From contig JAYQEA010000002.1 of the NCBI GenBank assembly GCA_038138625.1, positions 1-64,000 on the forward strand: DNA of 64,000 bases, read 5' to 3'. The notes under the pieces were generated by a model. That model was not told where the DNA came from. It searched no databases and was given only the letters and a program-made list of their open reading frames with translations. The number at the start of each line of letters is the position of its first letter. Positions within the stretch are counted from its first letter, which is position 1. This DNA comes from JAQXDR01 sp038138625. Its GTDB lineage: Bacteria; Pseudomonadota; Alphaproteobacteria; Rhodobacterales; Rhodobacteraceae. Shown here piece by piece: positions 50,492 to 58,983 of the stretch. Position numbers and translations under genes: made by a program.

Positions 50492-51568
50492 ATGTCCAAT
50501 GTTGTCGCCCTGTCCCATCCCCGCCGCTTTGCGGATCTATCTGCGCAAGTGGCCACGCTTGCGCATAGTTTCGCGTTCGAGCGTCGAGGCGGTGACGATG
50601 TTCATTGGCTCAAGGAAAATGGCGAGTTTCTAAACGTGCTAGAGGCAGGCGCCGTATCGTTCGATCCATCAGCTTTGGACGTATACGCGTCAGTTTATGA
50701 TGCACTGCCACGGCGGTTTGCTTTTTTTCCAATGTACTATCGCTTCTTGCTGTCGATTTGTTTGGACCTTGAGGATCTCGGGATGCCAGGCAATACGGGT
50801 GAGGACTTGATAAATCGTAGTTTGAAGCAGGATCTTATTGGATCCGAATTGTCAGACTTGCAACGCGCAGAGGCCAGAAGATTGCTGTCTCGTAGAGGGG
50901 CGGAGTTTATGGTCGATCCCGGATTGGATGATCGACTGCGTGCATTTTGCGCGCGAACAGCGACATTCAGCACCCCCAACAAAAAAGCTGCCTACGAGTT
51001 GACGCATATAGTGTTCTATCTCAGTAAGTACGGAAGACAGGATCCAAACCTGCCAGAGGCTGCATCAGCCAGTTTGCACTTTGCGGGACTTTTGGCCTTT
51101 TTGGAGGGCAACGTTGATTTGCTATCTGAGATCTGCATTGCGATGCGGTTTGCCGATGTGGATGTGCCTCCGCAATGGAGGGCTCTATTAGACTCGGACG
51201 CCGCGCGTTTTGATATCGTCGTCGCGCCGCAATCTTCGGTACAGGACGACTACCACAGCTATCTGATGGTGCAGTGGTACCAGTTTTTATCAGGGGATCA
51301 GCGATTTGCTTCCACTGTTCCCGAAGGAAGCCTGCGCTTTGTTTCTCATTCGCGACAACAGACAACTGCCCTGCGCGAATTGTCCGTCTTGTTGTTTAAT
51401 CGCGAAGACAGATTATCCGACTGGCCCAGAATGCGCGCGGAACTTCGGCAGGATCTCACTCCGTATGCGCTTTCCAGTCTAGATGAGGCAGCAGAATCGA
51501 CCCCGCATTTCGATGAATTTTTTCACGGCTTTGCCCGTGCTGGTGAAATCCAGCCTCACTTGATGTGA
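50492..51568 (+). CDS. conserved hypothetical protein (possibly DUF6902) paired with the repeat gene
   Basis: The product is 358 residues, starting at an ATG with CGGAGA eight bases upstream. It is largely helical by composition, with no signal peptide or clear transmembrane segment. I recognise no catalytic motif: no Walker A, no radical-SAM CxxxCxxC, no YcaO, LanM, ATP-grasp or protease signature. Notable segments are RRFAFFPMYYRFLLSICLDLED, the middle NKKAAYELTHIVFYLSKYGR, and SYLMVQWYQFL. Same-strand placement 64 bp after the repeat gene, with a leaky hairpin between, suggests co-expression and a shared role. Roseobacter genomes have conserved unknown proteins of this size; the DUF6902 label is from memory and unchecked. 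Confidence 0.65.
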   Translation: MSNVVALSHPRRFADLSAQVATLAHSFAFERRGGDDVHWLKENGEFLNVLEAGAVSFDPSALDVYASVYDALPRRFAFFPMYYRFLLSICLDLEDLGMPGNTGEDLINRSLKQDLIGSELSDLQRAEARRLLSRRGAEFMVDPGLDDRLRAFCARTATFSTPNKKAAYELTHIVFYLSKYGRQDPNLPEAASASLHFAGLLAFLEGNVDLLSEICIAMRFADVDVPPQWRALLDSDAARFDIVVAPQSSVQDDYHSYLMVQWYQFLSGDQRFASTVPEGSLRFVSHSRQQTTALRELSVLLFNREDRLSDWPRMRAELRQDLTPYALSSLDEAAESTPHFDEFFHGFARAGEIQPHLM

Positions 51569-51892
51569 TCAGATCGAAAAACTTGTGCCACAGCCGCAAG
51601 AGGCGGTGGCATTTGGGTTTTCAATCACGAAGCGCGCGCCTATCAGTTCATCGCTGAAGTCGATTGTAGCATTGGCGAGAAAGGGAAGCGATATTTGGTC
51701 GACAACCACGCTTTCGCCCCCTCCGCTTAATACCAGGTCCTCGGCATTAGGTTCATCAAGCCGGATTTCGTATTGAAAGCCTGAGCAGCCACCACCTTCT
51801 ACGGCGATACGTAGTGCTTTGCCGTCGGCACTTGCGCCGACTTCTGACAAACGGGCAAATGCGCGTTCGGTAACTTTGGGAGGCAGGTGCAT
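51569..51892 (-). CDS. erpA: iron-sulfur cluster insertion protein ErpA
   Basis: A 107-residue A-type carrier. It begins with VTERAFARLSEVGASADGKALRIAVEGGGCSGFQY, giving the first conserved cysteine at about residue 36, and closes with SCGCGTSF, giving the other two. It transfers Fe-S clusters to target apoproteins. It ends exactly where the rightward unknown gene ends, and is divergent from dgt with an 81-bp shared promoter region. Confidence 0.93.
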   Translation of the reverse strand: MHLPPKVTERAFARLSEVGASADGKALRIAVEGGGCSGFQYEIRLDEPNAEDLVLSGGGESVVVDQISLPFLANATIDFSDELIGARFVIENPNATASCGCGTSFSI

Positions 51893-51973
51893 GTGACCTC
51901 GTGATGTGGTTTTGTTTTCGTATTCTTGTAAGTATAAGGACAGGCATCCTCATCGACAAGGCGTGCACATCAC

Positions 51974-53161
51974 ATGGCTGCCAAATTTGCCTGCCATCCC
52001 AACCAATCAAGAGGACGACTGGTCGCTGAAGAGGCCAGCGCCCATAGGTCCTGCTTTCAAAGGGACAGAGACAGGATAATCCATGCGTCAGCCTTTAGGC
52101 GGCTTAAACACAAGACACAGGTGTTCGTTGAACACGAGGGGGATTTTTTCCGGACGCGATTGACGCATACGATCGAGGTCGCACAAGTTGCACGCACTAT
52201 CTCGGCGCATTTGGGGTTGAATGACGATCTGACAGAAGCAGTGGCGCTTGCACATGATTTCGGTCACACACCATTTGGCCATACAGGCGAGGACGCGCTG
52301 GCGGATCTGATGACGCCCTACGGTGGTTTTGATCACAACGCGCAGGCAATACGGATTGTTACGTCGCTTGAGCGCCATTACGCCGATTTCGACGGACTAA
52401 ACCTGACGTGGGAAACATTGGAAGGTATCGCCAAACACAACGGTCCCGTCATTTCGGTACCTGATGCGCCGGTGCCTTGGGCACTATCAGATTATAATGC
52501 CATACATGATTTGGAACTGCATACCCATGCCAGTGCCGAAGCTCAGGTTGCCGCACTGTCAGATGATATTGCTTATAACAACCATGATCTTCACGACGGA
52601 TTACGTGCAGAGCTGTTCTCGACCGACGAACTCGCGCGTTTGCCAATTCTGGATGAGTGTTTTTCCCAGGTAGACCACAAATATCCTAATCTTAACTACT
52701 ATCGTCGAAGACACGAGGCGTTACGGCGTTTTTTTGGCGTTTTGGTGGAAGATGTTATCGCCAATGCTGAAGCCACTTTGCGTGAAGTAGATCCACAGAC
52801 CGCCGAAGATGTCCGGATGGCGGGCAGACCGATGATTTATTTCTCAGATGCTCTTTGGGCAGACCTCAAAGTCATTCGCCGGTTTCTGTTTACCCGTATG
52901 TATCGCGCACCCGAAGTGATGATTGTCCGTGAAGCCGTTACAGAAGTCGTCCGCGAGCTGTTTCCTATGTTTATGGAAAATACTGATCTATTGCCAAAGC
53001 AATGGCGCAAAGACGTCGCATCGGCGCGTGACAGCGTTCAGATTGCGCGGATCGTGTCCGACTATATCTCCGGAATGACAGACCGCTTCGCGCTTATGGA
53101 ATACGAGCGTCTGACCGGCCGCGCCATCCTGCCGGAAACGCAGCTTCCTCGAGGGATGTAA
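51974..53161 (+). CDS. dgt: deoxyguanosinetriphosphate triphosphohydrolase-like protein
   Basis: A 395-residue HD-domain phosphohydrolase. Motifs are CFQRDRDRIIHASAFRRLKHKTQVF, HEGDFFRTRLTHTIEVAQVARTI (first HD histidine), the HD pair in ALAHDFGHTPFGHTGE (about 95-110), GGFDHNAQ, LSDDIAYNNHDLHDG and a C-terminal helical domain. It removes triphosphate from dNTPs and so influences dNTP pools, which may complement NrdR control elsewhere in the window. It reads rightward and is monocistronic. Confidence 0.94.
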   Translation: MAAKFACHPNQSRGRLVAEEASAHRSCFQRDRDRIIHASAFRRLKHKTQVFVEHEGDFFRTRLTHTIEVAQVARTISAHLGLNDDLTEAVALAHDFGHTPFGHTGEDALADLMTPYGGFDHNAQAIRIVTSLERHYADFDGLNLTWETLEGIAKHNGPVISVPDAPVPWALSDYNAIHDLELHTHASAEAQVAALSDDIAYNNHDLHDGLRAELFSTDELARLPILDECFSQVDHKYPNLNYYRRRHEALRRFFGVLVEDVIANAEATLREVDPQTAEDVRMAGRPMIYFSDALWADLKVIRRFLFTRMYRAPEVMIVREAVTEVVRELFPMFMENTDLLPKQWRKDVASARDSVQIARIVSDYISGMTDRFALMEYERLTGRAILPETQLPRGM

Positions 53162-53513
53162 AGCGCCCTCCTGAACGTTCAAAATCATTCTTTCTGTACA
53201 AACGGATATGGTTTTGCGTCGAAGATACGTGCTTTGGTATTCCGAGGCAGTTTTGGTGTGTCGATTTTTTTGCACGTCTTTTGTTTTCGAATTCGGGAAC
53301 AGCCTGAATTAGCTATATATCTTATAGCCTTAGGTCAATTTGGGATTTTGGCTCTTTAGGATCCGGATGATTTGCACAGTTCTGTTGACTCTGAATGTTT
53401 TGATAAACCGAAATCAAATTTCGGAAATTATGTATTATCCGCTGTAAAAAGGTTGACGGAACCCAAACTACTGTATTCTGTTAAGTACTAAATTTTTAGA
53501 AGTTTGTTTGTCC
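53162..53513 (+). promoter_or_regulatory. 352-bp promoter region of the LacI-family regulator
   Basis: This gap between dgt and the regulator has no gene. It contains a perfect inverted repeat at 53408-53424, and a possible promoter with TTGACG at 53453-53458 and TATTCT at 53474-53479. The 15-bp spacing is short, so the promoter is tentative. Confidence 0.45.
53408..53424. promoter_or_regulatory. perfect inverted repeat, candidate operator for the LacI-family regulator
   Basis: CCGAAAT at 53408-53414 and ATTTCGG at 53418-53424 are perfect inverted copies with a 3-bp centre, 90 bp upstream of the regulator's start and 28 bp before a possible -35 box. LacI-family operators are usually even-length palindromes with a central CG, so this odd-spaced site may belong to another protein. 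Confidence 0.4.
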
Positions 53514-54548
53514 ATGAATCTCAAAGAACTGTCGTCCTTACTCAACCTGTCGCAGACGACCGTCAGTCGCGCACTGAACGGATTTCCCGAAGTCAGCGAG
53601 GTCACAAGACGCCGCGTACAAGATGCAGCAAGGCGCTTCAATTACAAACCAAATAGTCGTGCTTTGGGATTGGCAACTGGTCGGGCAAGGGCCATTGGAC
53701 ATGTTATTTCCACGACCGTACATCATGAACTTGTCAATCCGATTTTTGGAGATTTCGTCGCCGGTGCTGCAGCGGCCTATAGTCGTCGTGGGTATGACAT
53801 GATTTTCAAGGTCGTGGACAAGGACGATGAAGAAAATGCCTATCGCGAATTAATTGCGCGTCGGGCCGTAGACGGCGTGGTTTTGCAAGGACCCGCAGTC
53901 AACGAGCCCAGGATACAGATGTTGACCAGCCTCAAGATGCCCTTTGTTGTCCATGGGCGGGCTTCAAATGTGACGCAGCCTTACGACTGGATCGATGTAA
54001 ACAACCGCAGTGCTTTTCGCAGCGCGACCGAATATCTTTTGGCTTTAGGGCACCGGCGTATTGCTTTGATCAATGGCCTTGAGACGATGGATTTTGCGTT
54101 TCGCCGACGTCAGGGCTATTTGGATGCCCTGTCTGCATCAGGGATCGTGCCGGATCCGCTCCTGCTGAAAAGTGCGGAGATGACAGAAAATTACGGTCAT
54201 CGTGAAACTCGGGAATTGCTTAATATGCCGAATCCACCGACAGCGATCGTCGTCGCCTCCATGATGTCGGCAATCGGTGTGCGGCGCGCGCTATTGGAAA
54301 CAGGCAAGACCATGGGAAAAGATGTCTCTGTCATTACCTATGACGATGACATTAGCTATCTGCGCAATGGTGAGGATGTTCCAATTTTCACAGCGACACG
54401 CTCTTCGGTTCGCGGCGCCGGAGCGGTCGTGGCTGATATGTTGATCACGCGTATCGACAATCCGCATGCTGCTGCTTTTTCAACCCTCTTGGAAACAGAG
54501 TTTGTGATCGGTACATCCACAGGCCCAGCCCCCGGTTTTTCCGGCTGA
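53514..54548 (+). CDS. LacI-family transcriptional regulator
   Basis: The product is 344 residues from ATG 53514. The N-terminal helix-turn-helix and hinge are MNLKELSSLLNLSQTTVSRALNGF through RRFNYKPNSRALGLATGR (residues 1-62). The periplasmic-binding-protein-like effector domain follows, with AIGHVISTTVHHELVNPIFGDFVAGAAAAYSRRGYDM, GVVLQGPAVNEPRI and LALGHRRIALINGL. It most likely controls the adjacent leftward sugar-uptake and glycosidase operon in response to a sugar. The gene is convergent with the GH3 gene. Confidence 0.92.
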   Translation: MNLKELSSLLNLSQTTVSRALNGFPEVSEVTRRRVQDAARRFNYKPNSRALGLATGRARAIGHVISTTVHHELVNPIFGDFVAGAAAAYSRRGYDMIFKVVDKDDEENAYRELIARRAVDGVVLQGPAVNEPRIQMLTSLKMPFVVHGRASNVTQPYDWIDVNNRSAFRSATEYLLALGHRRIALINGLETMDFAFRRRQGYLDALSASGIVPDPLLLKSAEMTENYGHRETRELLNMPNPPTAIVVASMMSAIGVRRALLETGKTMGKDVSVITYDDDISYLRNGEDVPIFTATRSSVRGAGAVVADMLITRIDNPHAAAFSTLLETEFVIGTSTGPAPGFSG

Positions 54549-54616
54549 CGACCGATCCAAAGCATTTACTATACTTGTCTCTATTAAGTTTGGTGTGATG
54601 ATCTGACCTTTTCCGT

Positions 54617-57067
54617 CTAATAGGGCAGGGTGCTCTCCTGTCGTGTTATATCTGACTTTTGCCGCAAGTCGGTTGCAGAAAATCCGACTTGAATGGTGTA
54701 GGTCCCATTGGCGATACGCCAGCATCCGGCAACTGCGTCGCAATGAGCAAAGGCTCTTGGCCCTAAATCCACGCGAGCAAGGACAGTTTCCCCAGACGCA
54801 ACAAGAACCTTGGCAAAGCCCTGCAGCGCAAGCATCGGCCGGTCGACTTTGGCCGCCTTGTCAGTGACATAGACCTGAACAACGGTGCTGCCTGTCCGCA
54901 GACCTGTGTTTGTTACAGGAATTTCGATCACGCATGTCTGGCCTTCTGTCACGCGCATATCGCCCATCTCAAAGTCGGTATAGCCCAGCCCGTGTCCAAA
55001 CGGAAATAGCGGTGCTATCTCTTTGGCGGCATAATGGCGGTATCCGATATGAAGACCTTCGCGATATTCAACAGCGCCATCTTGTACAGGGTATACCCGG
55101 GGATCATCGCTGGCAGTCGGATTGTCTGACCAGACACGTGGGAAGCTTTGCGGCAGCCGACCGCTCGGTTCCGTGACGCCGTACAACACGTCTGCTATAG
55201 CATTGCCGCATTCCTGACCGGGGTACCACGCTTGCAAAACAGCGGCGACATCATCGATCCAAGGCATTTCGCACGGCCCGCCAGTTTGTAAAACCACAAC
55301 AGTGCGTGGGTTGGCGGCTGCAACAGCTGCCACCAGATCATCTTGGCGCCCCGGCAGCGTTATATTGTCAAGGTCCGAGCCTTCGGTGTCCCACTCGCCC
55401 GATCTGCCCACGCAAACCACAGCGATATCCGCATCAGAGGCCAGTCTTGCGGCCTCGGCGATTTCCGCATCTCCCATGGGTTTTCCTATTCCCGCGCGCC
55501 ATGCCCCAAATCCTGCGCCTTCACGTGGTTGACGTTGAAATTCGACGACCACTTCGTGAGCTTGGCCAGCCGTCAGGGTAACCTCGCCCACCACTTCATC
55601 ACAGCCGAATTCAAAAAATGTCCGGCCAGGCGCCCAATCGGTCCAGGCATCCGCGACCAATTGGCCGTCGATATATATCCGTGACAATCCCGCAGAATGG
55701 ATGCCTACGCGATGCACTCCGCTGGCTTGCGGTTTGTAGGTGCCGGTGACGCGGGCTGAAAACGCTTCGGGATTTACCGCGCCGCCTGCAACACCCGGTG
55801 TCCAAAAAGCAATCAGCTCGGTCAGTGTGTCACTGGCAACGGGCGCACCGGACAGGTCAAGATTGTCAAAAAAAGAGACCTCAAATTCACCGGATACCAA
55901 TGGCTCCCATCGATGATTTGTACATCCTTCAGAATGGCTTAAACGATTTCCACCAAGACGCGCTGACAGCCCGTCCAGCGGGCTGATTGCATAATGTGGG
56001 TTCAATTGCGCCGAACCGCCACCCATGATGCGGGCCTGTGACGCATTGGGTCCCACTACGGCAACCCGGCCTGTATCGCTCAGCGGCAATATCTGTGTGT
56101 CGTTCTTGAGCAAGACCATACCGGCGGCTCCAGCCTCGCGGATCAAGGCTTGATGCTCGGGACGATTATCGGCCCTTTCCTGCAATGGTGCCGTGTCACG
56201 CAACGCACCTGTACGCGCCATAAGGCGTAACATGTTCCGTGCGGCGCGTTCCACGTCATCAGCGGGTAGGTCGCCATCTTGCACTGCGGCAACCAGCTTG
56301 GCGCCTCTGTCTCGGGTGGGGCCCGGCATTTCGAGATCGAGACCAGCGGCAACGCTGGCCTGTGTGGTGTGACTGCCATACCAGTCTGACATGACAACCC
56401 CGTCAAAGCCCCAGTCCTCGCGCAGGACCTGTGTCAGCAACCACGGATTTTCTGACGCAAATGTCCCGTTCAACCGGTTGTAGGACGACATGACACCCCA
56501 TGTGCCAGCGTCTTTGACCGCCGCTTCGAAAGGACGCAAATAAATCTCGCGCAAGACGGTTTCGTCGCAAATGGTGTCTACCGTGTTCCGTTCCACTTCG
56601 GATTCATTGCCTGCAAAATGTTTGATTGTTGCAGCAACACCTTGTGACTGCAATCCACGGATATATGCGGATGCCAAGGCTGCGGATAACTCGGGGTCCT
56701 CTGAATAGCATTCAAAATTGCGCCCATTGGTGACTGATCTGTGGATGTTTACGGTTGGTGCCAGAGACACATGTGCCCCCTTGGAACGCACCTCTTGCGC
56801 CAGTGCAATGCCAATACGCTGCACCAGATCCGGATCCCAAGTTGCACCCAGAGCAATGCCTACCGGGAATGCCGCTGCGGTGACACCACCCACAAGGGAT
56901 CCGGAACCACGCGCACCATTAGGACCGTCCGTGACGCGAAGCCTGCCCAAGCCCAGACGCTTGATCGGTGCGACCGACCAAAAATCCATGCCCGACAGCA
57001 GTTTGACTTGCTCTTCCAGCGTCAACTCAGCCAGAATAGCCTCAATATCTTCGGGCAAATTGGTCAT
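54617..57067 (-). CDS. bglX: GH3 beta-glucosidase with PA14 insert
   Basis: The product is 816 residues. The N-terminal GH3 TIM barrel has RVTDGPNGARG, SLAPTVNIHRSVTNGRNFECYSEDP, VAATIKHFAGNESEVERN and the nucleophile aspartate in VVMSDWYGSHT (about 226). A PA14 carbohydrate-binding domain (about 390-530) is inserted in the second GH3 domain. That domain resumes with VVCVGRSGEWDTEGSDL, which holds the likely acid/base glutamate. A fibronectin-III-like end (about 690-790) follows. There is no signal peptide, so it acts in the cytoplasm on imported beta-glucosides or oligosaccharides. bglX is used as the family name; the substrate is unproven. Confidence 0.92.
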   Translation of the reverse strand: MTNLPEDIEAILAELTLEEQVKLLSGMDFWSVAPIKRLGLGRLRVTDGPNGARGSGSLVGGVTAAAFPVGIALGATWDPDLVQRIGIALAQEVRSKGAHVSLAPTVNIHRSVTNGRNFECYSEDPELSAALASAYIRGLQSQGVAATIKHFAGNESEVERNTVDTICDETVLREIYLRPFEAAVKDAGTWGVMSSYNRLNGTFASENPWLLTQVLREDWGFDGVVMSDWYGSHTTQASVAAGLDLEMPGPTRDRGAKLVAAVQDGDLPADDVERAARNMLRLMARTGALRDTAPLQERADNRPEHQALIREAGAAGMVLLKNDTQILPLSDTGRVAVVGPNASQARIMGGGSAQLNPHYAISPLDGLSARLGGNRLSHSEGCTNHRWEPLVSGEFEVSFFDNLDLSGAPVASDTLTELIAFWTPGVAGGAVNPEAFSARVTGTYKPQASGVHRVGIHSAGLSRIYIDGQLVADAWTDWAPGRTFFEFGCDEVVGEVTLTAGQAHEVVVEFQRQPREGAGFGAWRAGIGKPMGDAEIAEAARLASDADIAVVCVGRSGEWDTEGSDLDNITLPGRQDDLVAAVAAANPRTVVVLQTGGPCEMPWIDDVAAVLQAWYPGQECGNAIADVLYGVTEPSGRLPQSFPRVWSDNPTASDDPRVYPVQDGAVEYREGLHIGYRHYAAKEIAPLFPFGHGLGYTDFEMGDMRVTEGQTCVIEIPVTNTGLRTGSTVVQVYVTDKAAKVDRPMLALQGFAKVLVASGETVLARVDLGPRAFAHCDAVAGCWRIANGTYTIQVGFSATDLRQKSDITRQESTLPY

Positions 57068-57091
57068 GGGAAGGATCCTATTCTCGTCGTA

Positions 57092-58216
57092 TCAGGCCAG
57101 CAGGTTTCTGGCTGAAGTGGCGTCCAAGGGCGCCGGGCGCTCACAAGTCGTCGAAATATCGATCCATTTGCGTTCCGTGCCGGCGCTCAGGATACTGGTC
57201 ATTACGTCCACAACATGCAGAGCCAGTTCCAGACTGCATCTATGTGGGCGATCTTCGGCGATGGCCTGCGCCATATCGGCGAGCCCTGCGCAGCGGTAGT
57301 TGGCTTTTGTATCTTCATGCGAGTTTGGCACACCGAAAGGATGTTCGACGGATGTATGTTCGGTTTCCGTCCCATCTGTGGACACCTGTGTCACTGTATC
57401 GCCAAAAAAGTTCGGATCCGGCACGTACAACGAGCCTTCTGCGCCATACAGTTCCATTTCATGATGACGATGCGCTTTGACATCCCAGCTTGCACCCAAA
57501 GTGATCATGGCGCCTGAGTGAAACTGTAGCAGTGCATGAATTGACGTATCGATTGCAACTGGGACAGTTTCCCCCGCCCGAGCCCCCGAGCCTATGGTTC
57601 GTGTGTCAAAGCCACGACCAGCCAAGGCCGTCACAGCCTGCACAGGGCCTAATAGCTGGACAAGGTTGGTAATATAGTATGGGCCCAGATCCAGAATTGG
57701 CCCTCCGCCGGGCTGAAAGAAAAAGTCGGGGTTTGGGTGCCATTGCTCCATCCCGCGGCTCATGACATGGGCTGTTCCGGACAGAATGGGGCCAACGGCC
57801 CCGGCGTCCACCAGTGATCTTGCGGTCTGATGAGATCCACCCAGAAATGTATCCGGGGCTGATCCAAGGCGAACGCCTTTTGCAGCTGCCAGATCTTTGA
57901 GGATTGTACCCTCTTCGAGCGACAGGACAAAGGGCTTTTCACTATAGGCATGTTTGCCGGCAGCTAAGATGCGACTGCTTACGTCGAAATGGGCCTCGGG
58001 AATGGTCAGATTGACGATAACGTCAATGTCTGCTGCGGCCAGCAGGCCTTCGACTGTTTCAGCGCGTACGCCGAATTCTTCAGCTCTGGCTTTGGCGGCC
58101 TCCGGGTTGATATCTGCCACGGCCCGCATGTCCAAGGCCTTGAAAAGAGGGCCCAGTTTCAGATAGGCGGCAGAGATATTGCCACAGCCGATGATGCCTA
58201 CACCTAATTTTGTCAT
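57092..58216 (-). CDS. Gfo/Idh/MocA-family oxidoreductase
   Basis: The product is 374 residues. The N-terminal Rossmann fold opens with LGVGIIGCGNISAAYLKLGP, then AVADINPEAAKARAEEFG, NLTIPEAHFDVSSRIL and the EKP motif AYSEKPFVLSLEEG (about 90-105). The C-terminal alpha/beta domain carries GGGPILDLGPYYITNLVQLLGPV, with the aspartate-rich substrate site. It would oxidise or epimerise a sugar or sugar acid with NAD(P). It lies between GH3 and isomerase genes, 24 and 11 bp away, in the same operon. Confidence 0.9.
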   Translation of the reverse strand: MTKLGVGIIGCGNISAAYLKLGPLFKALDMRAVADINPEAAKARAEEFGVRAETVEGLLAAADIDVIVNLTIPEAHFDVSSRILAAGKHAYSEKPFVLSLEEGTILKDLAAAKGVRLGSAPDTFLGGSHQTARSLVDAGAVGPILSGTAHVMSRGMEQWHPNPDFFFQPGGGPILDLGPYYITNLVQLLGPVQAVTALAGRGFDTRTIGSGARAGETVPVAIDTSIHALLQFHSGAMITLGASWDVKAHRHHEMELYGAEGSLYVPDPNFFGDTVTQVSTDGTETEHTSVEHPFGVPNSHEDTKANYRCAGLADMAQAIAEDRPHRCSLELALHVVDVMTSILSAGTERKWIDISTTCERPAPLDATSARNLLA

Positions 58217-58227
58217 GACGATGCCTT

Positions 58228-58971
58228 TCAGAATGCGCGCACAGCAGCGACCGAGGTTTCAGCGAAACGCACGTGATCAGAGGGTTTGTCATGCTCTAGG
58301 ATATACCTGTCGCATCCGGCGTTTTGCAGCGCGGAATGGATTGCTGCCCAGTCCATCGTTCCGGTCCCCACGTCGGCCCATCCGTCTTCGTCTGCGTTCT
58401 GACCTTCGGGGGCGATATCTTTTATGTGTGCGCTGATCATGCGTGGGCCATAGTGTTTGATCCACTTGATCACGTCCTGTCCGGCAACAGCCACCCAGGC
58501 CAGATCCAGTTCGACACCGATATAATCCGCACCTGCCAGGATATGTTCCATAGGCATGGAGCCGTCGTCACAGGGTTCAAATTCAAACGCGTGATTGTGC
58601 CAACCAAAGTCCAAGCCGGCATCCACTACGGGTTTGCCCGCTTTGGCCAGCCGCGCGCCAAAGGCAGCCCACCCGGCCGCATTTGTGGGACGCTCATCTG
58701 GCATAACAAACGGCACGATCACGGCCTCGACACCAATGGTTTTTGCGATTGCAATGGTGCCTTCGGGGTCGGTCTCGAGCATGTCGAGAGCAAAATGACC
58801 GGTGGGCATGGTCAGGCCATGCGCCACAAGGGCTGCTTTGGTTTCGGCCGGGTTGTCGTAGAGTGGACCAAATCCTTCTACCTCTGTCACGCCAAGGCGT
58901 TGCAGCAGAGCAAAGGTTTCGATCATGGGCCATTCACGCGAAGAATAGAGCTGGTATGATAATGACGGCAT
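58228..58971 (-). CDS. sugar phosphate isomerase/epimerase (AP endonuclease 2-like TIM barrel)
   Basis: The product is 247 residues in a xylose-isomerase-like TIM barrel. Metal-site blocks are GLDFGWHNHAFEF, DYIGVELDLAWVAVAG and MISAHIKDIAPEG, with a late ILEHDKPSDHVRF. Members interconvert keto and aldo sugars or epimerise sugar acids and often accompany Gfo/Idh/MocA dehydrogenases, as here. The substrate is not defined by sequence. Confidence 0.88.
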   Translation of the reverse strand: MPSLSYQLYSSREWPMIETFALLQRLGVTEVEGFGPLYDNPAETKAALVAHGLTMPTGHFALDMLETDPEGTIAIAKTIGVEAVIVPFVMPDERPTNAAGWAAFGARLAKAGKPVVDAGLDFGWHNHAFEFEPCDDGSMPMEHILAGADYIGVELDLAWVAVAGQDVIKWIKHYGPRMISAHIKDIAPEGQNADEDGWADVGTGTMDWAAIHSALQNAGCDRYILEHDKPSDHVRFAETSVAAVRAF

Positions 58972-58983
58972 GGTCAGATCCTT

